NCBI GenBank assembly: GCA_032111745.1
Contig: JAULUH010000230.1
Coordinates: forward strand, 1 to 15,653
Source of the DNA: JAULUH01 sp032111745
Lineage (GTDB): Bacteria; Chloroflexota; Anaerolineae; JAAEKA01
DNA: 15,653 bases
Direction: 5' to 3'
The position numbers and the translations under genes are program-made. Every line of letters begins with the position of its first letter. Within the stretch, counting starts at the first letter, position 1. The notes under the pieces were generated by a model, which had not been told where the DNA came from, did not search any database, and saw only the letters and a program-made list of their open reading frames with translations. Shown in pieces: positions 1-5,951 of the stretch.

Positions 1-265
1 CCAGGATGCCTTCAACCCCCTCAAGGGCTCCATCCCGGCCCGCACCGACGGCGACCGCACCCTCTACGACGCCTACCTCCAGGCTGCCATGGATGACTTC
101 GCCTCCAACGACATCACCCCCAGCCTCGCCCACGGCGCCGCCGCCTCCGAAGGCTGGGTCACCGCCTTCAACGACGCCATGACCCTCTTCGTCACCGACA
201 AGGACGTCGCCGCCGCCCAGGCCGCCATGGCCCAGGCCTGCACCGACGCGGGCGTCTGCCCGTAA
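1..265 (+). CDS. ABC transporter sugar-binding protein, C-terminal end (partial)
   Basis: This is the last 87 codons of a gene that begins before the window; the reading frame starts at base 2 and ends at a TAA at 263-265. The visible tail is Ala/Asp-rich. It contains an ARTD segment near its start and ends in ACTDAGVCP, with two cysteines close together. This resembles the C-terminal helices of extracellular solute-binding proteins of the carbohydrate (CUT1, family 1) type. The assignment rests mainly on context: two MalF/MalG-like permease genes follow on the same strand, which is the usual order of binding protein then two permeases. The protein would be a secreted or lipid-anchored receptor that delivers a sugar to the permease pair. 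The sugar cannot be told from this fragment. The N-terminus, signal peptide and ligand-binding residues lie outside the window. Confidence 0.75.
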   Translation, partial: QDAFNPLKGSIPARTDGDRTLYDAYLQAAMDDFASNDITPSLAHGAAASEGWVTAFNDAMTLFVTDKDVAAAQAAMAQACTDAGVCP

Positions 266-277
266 CCTGGCTGCCAC

Positions 278-316
278 GTACCACGCAGCGACGACGCGTT
301 CGCCGCTGCGTGGTAC
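278..316 (+). terminator. GC-rich hairpin after the binding-protein gene
   Basis: A perfect 13-bp inverted repeat (GTACCACGCAGCG at 278-290, complement at 304-316) encloses a 13-nt loop, 12 nt after the stop codon. No T-run follows, so it is more likely an mRNA-stabilising or processing hairpin, or a weak attenuator, than a full intrinsic terminator. Confidence 0.55.
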
Positions 317-333
317 ACTCTCAACTACAGCGC

Positions 334-370
334 AAGCGCGCCGTGCATCGCCTGGGGCACGGCGCGCTTT
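334..370 (+). terminator. Second hairpin, possible attenuator before the permease genes
   Basis: A perfect 13-bp inverted repeat (AAGCGCGCCGTGC at 334-346, complement at 357-369) encloses a 10-nt loop and ends in TTT. It stops 4 nt before the AGGAG (374-378) of the first permease gene. The short T-run suggests partial rather than complete termination, so transcription could be reduced between the binding protein and the permeases. Confidence 0.5.
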
Positions 371-383
371 CCCAGGAGCTGCC

Positions 384-1319
384 ATGTCCTACGCCCGCCG
401 CGAGCGCTGGATCGGCTTTCTGATCCTCTTGCCATCCATCCTCCTGATCGGCATCTTCGTCTATGGCTTCATCACCTGGACGACTCGGGTATCGCTTTCC
501 AAATGGGATGGCATCGCGCCGGACTACACCTGGGTTGGCCTGACCAACTACGCCAAGCTCTTCAGCCTGGAGCTGGGCGGGGTGGCTGCGCGGCGCTTCC
601 ACATCGACCTGTGGAACACCTTCTTCTTTACGCTGTTGTTCCTGTTTGTCTGCCTGGTCATCGGGCTGCTGCTGGCCATCCTGCTGGACCAGCACGTGCG
701 GGGCGAGGGCATCTTCCGCACTATCTATCTGTTCCCCATGGCACTGTCCTTTGTCGTCACCGGTGTGATCTGGCAGTGGATCTTTGCGCCAGGCGCAGCC
801 GGCCGCGCCCGGGGTGTCAACGCCCTGCTGGGAAGCCTGGGCCTGGAGGCGCTGCAGTGGAAATGGTACACCAGCACCGAGTCCATTGGGCCCTTCCACG
901 TGGCCCTCATCCCCGTCGTCATCGCGGCCGGCTGGCAGATGGTTGGCTACACCATGGCTATGTACCTGGCCGGGCTACGGGGCATCCCCGACGAGCTACG
1001 GGAGGCGGCCCGGGTCGACGGCGCCAGCGAGCCACAGATCTACCGCCGCGTGGTCATGCCCCTGCTTAGCCCCATCACCCTCAGCGCCATCATCATCCTG
1101 GGCCACATCTCCCTCAAGATATTCGACCTGGTCTACACCATGACCGGCAAGGGTGCGGCCTTTGTGACCGACTTCCCCGGCATCTTCATGTTCGAGACTA
1201 CCTTCCAGGGCAACCACTATGCCCAGGGCGCGGCCATCTCCATCATCATGCTGGTCATGGTGGCTCTGGTCATCATCCCCTATCTCATCTATACCTTCCG
1301 GCAGCAGGTGGAGCTATGA
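384..1319 (+). CDS. Sugar ABC transporter permease, MalF/UgpA type
   Basis: This is an integral membrane subunit of a carbohydrate ABC importer of the binding-protein-dependent permease family (BPD_transp_1). The 311 residues contain about six membrane spans, near residues 11-33, 77-103, 111-133, 172-196, 231-248 and 281-303. The EAA loop that docks onto the ATPase is clear: EAARVDGA at 207-214, followed by QIYRRVVMPLL. The length and the short N-terminus fit UgpA/LacF/MsmF-like permeases rather than the larger enteric MalF. The ATG start is well placed, with AGGAG at 374-378 and a 5-nt spacing. The stop overlaps the next start as ATGA (1316-1319), so the two permeases are translationally coupled. 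No ATPase gene follows, so a shared MsmK/UgpC-type ATPase elsewhere probably serves this system. The substrate is unknown. Confidence 0.93.
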   Translation: MSYARRERWIGFLILLPSILLIGIFVYGFITWTTRVSLSKWDGIAPDYTWVGLTNYAKLFSLELGGVAARRFHIDLWNTFFFTLLFLFVCLVIGLLLAILLDQHVRGEGIFRTIYLFPMALSFVVTGVIWQWIFAPGAAGRARGVNALLGSLGLEALQWKWYTSTESIGPFHVALIPVVIAAGWQMVGYTMAMYLAGLRGIPDELREAARVDGASEPQIYRRVVMPLLSPITLSAIIILGHISLKIFDLVYTMTGKGAAFVTDFPGIFMFETTFQGNHYAQGAAISIIMLVMVALVIIPYLIYTFRQQVEL

Positions 1320-2173
1320 CCGCGCGCGGACTGAACCCCACTCGCATCGGCATTTATGTCCTGTTGATCCTGTTCGCCCTGTTGTTCCTGGTGCCCGTCT
1401 ACGTGCTCCTGATCAGCTCGACCAAGAGCTTCGCCGAGGTGCAGGACCTGTCCCGCATGTGGTTGCCGCCGCTGGATCCCACCCTGGAGAGCTTTAAGGC
1501 CGCCTGGTCCGGCATCCCTGAAAGGGGCCTGCGCGGGCTCTCCGGCAACATGCGCAACAGCCTCTACCTGACCATCCCGGCCACCCTCATCTCGGCCGTG
1601 CTGGGCTCTCTCAACGGCTACGTGCTGGCCAAGATCCGCTTCCCCGGCGCCGACATCCTGTTCATGTTCATGCTCTTTGGCATGTTCATCCCCTACCAGA
1701 GCGTGCTGATTCCCCTCACCCTGACCCTCTCGGCCATCGGCCTGGGTGGCACCCTGTGGGGGCTGATCCTGGTGCACGTGGTCTACGGCCTCCCCATCAC
1801 GACCCTGATCTTTCGCAACTACTACGCCGAGGTACCCAAGGAACTGCTGGAGGCGGCGCGCATCGACGGCGCCGGCATCTTCGGCGTGTATTGGCGGGTC
1901 CTGGTGCCCCTATCGGTGCCGGCCTTCGTGGTGGTGATCATCTGGCAGTTCACCCAGATCTGGAACGAGTTCCTCTTCGCCGTTACCATCCTCCAGAAGC
2001 CCGAGTCGCAGCCCATCACCGTGGCCCTGCGCAACCTGTCCGGCAGCCAGATCAAGGAATGGAACGTGGTCATGGCCGGCACCCTGATCGCGGCCATCCC
2101 CACCCTCCTCATCTACATCCTCCTCGGCCGCTACTTCATCCGCGGCCTCCTGGCCGGCTCGGTCAAGGGCTAG
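1316..2173 (+). CDS. Sugar ABC transporter permease, MalG/UgpE type
   Basis: This is the second permease of the importer and would pair with the 384-1319 product to form the membrane channel. The 285 residues contain about six membrane spans. An N-terminal one lies at about 10-34 and a large periplasmic-type loop with an NMRNSLYLT segment at about 78-86. The EAA motif is EAARIDGAGIFGVYWRV (179-195), leading into LVPLSVPAF. The C-terminus (YFIRGLLAGSVKG) is the typical MalG/AraQ/UgpE ending. Its ATG overlaps the previous stop by 4 bases, and the ribosome binding site (AGGTGGAG, 1306-1313) lies inside the upstream gene. The gene is the last of its operon. It ends 110 bp from a convergent gene, with a hairpin and a short-repeat array between them. 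Confidence 0.94.
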   Translation: MTARGLNPTRIGIYVLLILFALLFLVPVYVLLISSTKSFAEVQDLSRMWLPPLDPTLESFKAAWSGIPERGLRGLSGNMRNSLYLTIPATLISAVLGSLNGYVLAKIRFPGADILFMFMLFGMFIPYQSVLIPLTLTLSAIGLGGTLWGLILVHVVYGLPITTLIFRNYYAEVPKELLEAARIDGAGIFGVYWRVLVPLSVPAFVVVIIWQFTQIWNEFLFAVTILQKPESQPITVALRNLSGSQIKEWNVVMAGTLIAAIPTLLIYILLGRYFIRGLLAGSVKG

Positions 2174-2188
2174 CACAAACCCGAGCGC

Positions 2189-2218
2189 GTAGAGACGGCC
2201 CCGAAGAGCCGTCCCTAC
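2189..2218. repeat. REP-like hairpin in the convergent junction
   Basis: GTAGAGACGGC (2189-2199) and GCCGTCCCTAC (2208-2218) form an 11-bp inverted repeat with one mismatch and an 8-nt loop. It lies 15 nt after the permease stop and could end or protect the permease transcript. The core (GTAGGGACGGC-type arms) looks like a dispersed palindromic element, but its copy number cannot be judged from this window. Confidence 0.6.
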
Positions 2219-2235
2219 ATTCTGCCTATACCTCT

Positions 2236-2291
2236 TACCGGTTACCGATCACCGATTACCGATCACCGATTACCGATCACCGATCACCGAA
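2236..2291. repeat. Heptamer tandem array (YACCGAT), 8 units
   Basis: Eight consecutive 7-bp units of consensus (T/C)ACCGAT run from 2236 to 2291. The middle units alternate TACCGAT and CACCGAT, and the end units vary slightly (TACCGGT at 2236-2242, CACCGAA at 2285-2291). The array extends into the facing lipoprotein gene: its TGA stop (2284-2286) and part of its last two codons lie inside the array. Read on the - strand, nearly every unit contains TGA or TAA. Because 7 is not a multiple of 3, the array closes all three frames on that strand and leaves the + strand frames open. Confidence 0.9.
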
Positions 2292-5079
2292 CCGCCAGCC
2301 TCTTGCTGAACTTCATCGTCCCGCTGTCGGCAAAGAGGTCGATGAACATGTTCTCGCCCTCGGTGAAGACCAGCGCAGCACCGGCCAGCTGGTTGAGGTA
2401 CGCATCGCTCTGTGACCCAGGTGGGCACATCATGCGTGTGGTGGCAAAGGGGCCAAAGGTCAGGGCCTGGCCCTCCAGGGTGTAGGTGCCGCGGAAGCGG
2501 TTGCAGTCTGCCTTGCCCTGTACCATACCACCGGGCAGCAGAGCCAGGGTGTAGCTGCCCGGGCTGGCCACGGCGATCTCCTCCACCGGGGTGGTGGTAC
2601 CTTCCCACTGCCAGGACACGTTCAGCACGGTCGCCGGGTCGAAGGCTGCCGCCGGGGCTTCCTCGACGGCCTCGGCCGCCGGGGCTGCCGCAAAGCGCAT
2701 GGTCCCCGTATCGGCCTTCATGGAGATGACCAGGTCCTCGCCGTCCATCACATAGGAGGCAGCCGCGCTGACGTCGCGGGTGAAGATGTCGGCCTGTGAG
2801 TCGGGAGGGCAGGCCGCCATGGTCGACGGGCCGAGCTGGATGCTCAGGGACGAGCCATCGAGGACATAGGTCCCGGCCACGCGATTGCAGTCCGCGCGCA
2901 GGGCCACGTTGCCGTCCTCGAGGAATTCCATGGTGTAGCGGGCAGGGTCGGCGGCAACATTGCTGCTGCCATCACCGTAGAGCGACTCCGTCCATTGCCA
3001 CACCACGCCGGTGATCGGCGCCGCGGCCGGCATGGTCTCGGCTGCAGCTGCGCCGGCCTCCGCGCCCACGACCTCGCGCGACACCTCGACCAGCTCCTCG
3101 CCCTGCAGCTCGTAGGTGACCACCACCTGCTGCGTCGGGCAGCACATGGGCTCGTCAGGCCCCTGGGTGATCATGTCCACCACGATCTGGTTGTTCTCGA
3201 TCGCCACGGAGTTGACGGTGATCCGGTCGCCCAGGTAGGTCGTGGCGACGTTGGTCCACTGGTCGTCCTGCTCGGTGACCACGGCCAGGTCGTAGAACAT
3301 GCCGCTGCCACCGGCGCTGGAGTTGAGCACCACGGCAACCGCCGACTGTCCATTCAGCTCCCCGGTGGCAACCAGGTCCGTTGTCTGCACGTAGGCCATA
3401 GCGGCCGAGCCGGGCGCAGCCGGCGTCTCATACACGCCGTCGACCAGCTGCACGGTCTCGGTCATCGCCGAGGTGCCCTGGTAGCTGAGGTTCTTCAGCG
3501 CGTCCATGGTGGCGGCATCCACCGCGGCCGCGGGCTCTGCGCCCGCCTCAGCCACCGCTGCACCGGCGGTGTAGCTCACCTGCAGCGCGCCATCGGCCGC
3601 GCGTAGCTCCAGCGTGTCGCCGGTAATGGCGAAGGTGGCCGAGTTCTCCAGGGCTGCCAGGTAGGCTGCTTCCTGGGTCATCACGTCCTCTTCACACATC
3701 ATGCGGGTCGTGCCCATGGGGCCGAAGGCGATGTTGGCGCCGTCTACCTCGTAGTCTCCGAAGTAGTTGTTACAGCCGGCCGAGCCGTTGACCGAGCCAT
3801 CCTCGCCGAACAAAGCGGTGACCTCACTGCCCGTCACCACGCTGGCGACGCCGCCCCTGCCGTTGTTGATGCCGGTGGCGACCCAGTTGGTGCCGGTCAG
3901 GGACACCATCTCCTGGATCCCGTAGCTTACCTGCAGGGCCCCGTCGGCCGCGCGCAGCTCAAGCGTGTCTCCGGTGATACTGTAGGTCGCCGAGTTCTCC
4001 AGGGCCGCCAGGTAGGCCGCCTCCTGGGCCATCACCTCCGGATCCACACACATCATCATGGTCGAGACCAGGGGACCGATGGTGATGTTGGAGCCATCGA
4101 CCGTGTAGGAGCCGGAGTAGGTGTTGCAGCCGGCCGAGCCGCTCACCGTGCCGTCCTCGCCGAACACCGCGGTGACCTCAGTGCCCGCCACCAGGCCGGA
4201 CACCGCGCCCCTGCCGTTGTTGATCATGGTGGCCGACCAGTTGGTGCCAGTCAGGGAGGCCATCTCCAGGGGCTCGAAGGCCAGCACGACCTGGCCGTTG
4301 GCGTCGAAGATCTGCAGTTGGTTGGCCACCAGCTGGTAGGAGGCCGCGCTCGCCAGGTTCGTCAGGACAGCCTGCTCCTGGGCCATCAGGGGATCGGGGC
4401 AGGCCATCATGGTCGAGCCAAGGGGCTCCGCAATGGTCAGGGTATTCCCGTCGACCGTGTACGAGCCAAAGAAGTTGTTGCAGCCGGCGTTGCCGCTCAG
4501 CTGGCCATCCTGGAACATCACCGTGGCGTCGACCTCCTGCACCGGGATGGTCAGCTGCCCGTTGGCGTCGGTGTAGGCGATCAGCTTCCAGGTTGTGCCC
4601 TCAAAGCTGGCGCTGGCCTCCACCGGGGTCTTGCTTACCTCCTCGATCAGGGTGTAGGTGAAGGCCGAGGCGTCAGCAGGCACGTTGGTCCGGCGCTCGC
4701 GGCTCACGAGCAGCTCGTACTCATAGCCCTGTTCGAAGGTGAAGCCCTGGATCGTATCGTAGAAGTAGCGATAATCCTCATCCGGGCTCTGCCGTACCAG
4801 GAGGCACAGCTGGGGCGCCACGCCGACGCACGGCTCCAGGTTCGGGCCCACAAACAGGGTCAGCTCTTCCGCAGCGGCAGCCGGGGCAGGGGCCTCGGTC
4901 GCCTCGGTCACCGCAGTGGGCGCCTCCGCAGGTGTCTCGGCTACCTCTGCTACCGTCGGCACCTCCTCGACAGCCGGCTCCGGGGTAGCCTCCTCGGATC
5001 CGCCACAGGCTGCCATCACGACGCCGAGCAGCAGGAGCACTGCAACCACGGCCACAATGTTGAGCCAATTCCTACGCAT
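2284..5079 (-). CDS. Multi-META-domain lipoprotein with DUF4377-like N-terminus
   Basis: This is a predicted surface lipoprotein of 931 residues. The signal peptide and lipobox end at VVMAAC (Cys25), followed by an acidic Glu/Ala/Pro/Thr tether to about residue 70. The domains in order are: a DUF4377-like domain (about 73-150, C84/C92, with the IQGFTFEQGYEYELLV core); META repeats at 158-270, 274-387 and 392-504; a beta-rich region at 524-674 with an MCCPTQ motif, reminiscent of the LppP/LprE family; and two more META-like repeats at 689-797 and 818-927. Each META-type repeat keeps a cysteine pair 26-27 residues apart (C200/227, 318/344, 436/462, 731/757, 859/885), probably a disulfide. META domains occur in HslJ and other envelope proteins of poorly known function. 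The ATG at 5079 is chosen because GGAGGAG lies 9 nt upstream; an in-frame ATG at 5097 overlaps that site. It is the last gene of the envelope cluster, 58 bp after the PA14-like gene. Confidence 0.85.
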   Translation of the reverse strand: MRRNWLNIVAVVAVLLLLGVVMAACGGSEEATPEPAVEEVPTVAEVAETPAEAPTAVTEATEAPAPAAAAEELTLFVGPNLEPCVGVAPQLCLLVRQSPDEDYRYFYDTIQGFTFEQGYEYELLVSRERRTNVPADASAFTYTLIEEVSKTPVEASASFEGTTWKLIAYTDANGQLTIPVQEVDATVMFQDGQLSGNAGCNNFFGSYTVDGNTLTIAEPLGSTMMACPDPLMAQEQAVLTNLASAASYQLVANQLQIFDANGQVVLAFEPLEMASLTGTNWSATMINNGRGAVSGLVAGTEVTAVFGEDGTVSGSAGCNTYSGSYTVDGSNITIGPLVSTMMMCVDPEVMAQEAAYLAALENSATYSITGDTLELRAADGALQVSYGIQEMVSLTGTNWVATGINNGRGGVASVVTGSEVTALFGEDGSVNGSAGCNNYFGDYEVDGANIAFGPMGTTRMMCEEDVMTQEAAYLAALENSATFAITGDTLELRAADGALQVSYTAGAAVAEAGAEPAAAVDAATMDALKNLSYQGTSAMTETVQLVDGVYETPAAPGSAAMAYVQTTDLVATGELNGQSAVAVVLNSSAGGSGMFYDLAVVTEQDDQWTNVATTYLGDRITVNSVAIENNQIVVDMITQGPDEPMCCPTQQVVVTYELQGEELVEVSREVVGAEAGAAAAETMPAAAPITGVVWQWTESLYGDGSSNVAADPARYTMEFLEDGNVALRADCNRVAGTYVLDGSSLSIQLGPSTMAACPPDSQADIFTRDVSAAASYVMDGEDLVISMKADTGTMRFAAAPAAEAVEEAPAAAFDPATVLNVSWQWEGTTTPVEEIAVASPGSYTLALLPGGMVQGKADCNRFRGTYTLEGQALTFGPFATTRMMCPPGSQSDAYLNQLAGAALVFTEGENMFIDLFADSGTMKFSKRLAVR
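3562..4257 (-). repeat. Tandem duplication of a META domain (two ~350-bp copies)
   Basis: META repeats 2 and 3 of the lipoprotein are close copies at DNA and protein level. The copies (about 3904-4257 and 3562-3903) share SLTGTNW near the start, INNGRG, SAGCN, QEAAYLAALENSAT and GDTLELRAADGALQVSY. Matching bases lie 351-354 bp apart, the difference being one codon lost after the second cysteine. The other META repeats in the gene are much more diverged, so this duplication looks recent. Confidence 0.85.
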
Positions 5080-5137
5080 TGGATGGATCTCCTCCATGGG
5101 ATAGAGTGTCTGGATGATCAGTCAGGTTAGGGCCGGC

Positions 5138-5929
5138 CTAGCTGGGGAACCAGCCGGCCTCGGTCTTCGAACACTTGAAGTTCTGCAACGGGATCGCCGG
5201 GTCGCAGCTTACCCTGAACTGGGTGGTCTGGTCCGCGGTGCAGTTGCCCCAGACCGTGATCTGGGGCTCCATCTCGATGGATCCCATGTTGGGCGAATCC
5301 CAGGCGCCGTCGGACTGGAAGCAGTTCTTCTGGTGGATATTCTGCTGGATACACGGCGTGTAGTCGCCATACTTGGTCTGCACGCTGGTGGCTGACACCG
5401 GCGCGCAGTTGCTGGGTGGCGGCGGAGGCGGCGGGGGCGTGGGTGTCACACCGCCGGGCTTGATGTACTGCCAGGTCACGCTGATGTAGGCCAGCCCGGT
5501 GTACTCCCGATACCACACCTGGACCTGGTGGTTGCCCTGCCACATCGGCACCACCACCGACTGCGTCTTGCCGGACTGGCCAGAGTTCCGCGTGTCGATG
5601 TAGGTAATCCCGTCGACGACCAGGGCCACCTCGTCGTCGGCCGTCGCCGTGAACTGGTAGGAGCCTGCGTAGAAAAACGCGGAGGTGTCGAAGCGTGCCG
5701 AGAAGAAGTCGACCGGCACGTTGGGGCCGGGCGAGCCGCTGCCCCAGTTGAAGCTGACCAAGGGCACGGTCTGGATCAGCACCGGGCTATACGCCCAGTC
5801 CGGGTTGTTGAAGTAGTTGGCCGTCCAGGTGTTGCCGCTCTGGGCCGCGCTGGGCGCGGCCGGGCCGGAGGCCACCAGCAACGCCACACCGAGCAGCACC
5901 AGCAGCGCGATGGTCATCAGTCGCTTCAT
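5138..5929 (-). CDS. Secreted PA14-like domain protein with Cys-rich C-terminus
   Basis: The product has 263 residues and a signal peptide (MKRLMTIALLVLLG..., probable cleavage after the SAAQ at about residue 30). Residues 33-156 resemble a PA14 domain: WTANYFNNPDW, an FNWGSGSPG segment, then FSARF, YQFTATADDEVALVVDG and a VQVWYREYTGLAYISVTW closing strand pair. This fold often binds carbohydrate or mediates adhesion. A Pro-rich linker (about 161-173) leads to a C-terminal region of about 90 residues that I do not recognise, with six cysteines (175, 193, 203, 230, 242, 253). It has no transmembrane anchor or lipobox and is probably released or held by partners. The start at 5929 is preferred: AAGGAG lies 8 nt upstream and the signal peptide begins there. 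An open frame to 5992 would overlap the preceding gene. It lies 22 bp after the preceding gene, so the two are almost certainly co-transcribed. Confidence 0.83.
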   Translation of the reverse strand: MKRLMTIALLVLLGVALLVASGPAAPSAAQSGNTWTANYFNNPDWAYSPVLIQTVPLVSFNWGSGSPGPNVPVDFFSARFDTSAFFYAGSYQFTATADDEVALVVDGITYIDTRNSGQSGKTQSVVVPMWQGNHQVQVWYREYTGLAYISVTWQYIKPGGVTPTPPPPPPPPSNCAPVSATSVQTKYGDYTPCIQQNIHQKNCFQSDGAWDSPNMGSIEMEPQITVWGNCTADQTTQFRVSCDPAIPLQNFKCSKTEAGWFPS

Positions 5930-5951
5930 GGTTGTCACTCCTTGGTCCGTG

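Noticed and set aside
2236..2291. Possible CRISPR-like array
   Set aside because: The units are 7 bp and directly adjacent, with no spacers.
4318..5130. Open frame on the + strand of 270 codons
   Set aside because: It is antisense to the lipoprotein gene, with compositionally odd sequence. The lipobox, META repeats and Shine-Dalgarno on the other strand are decisive.
5131..5159. Hairpin (GGCCGGC...GCCGGCC, with an inner GCTGG/CCAGC) at the end of the PA14-like gene as a terminator
   Set aside because: It overlaps the last codons and the stop and has no T-run, and the next gene is close. At most it is a weak attenuator.
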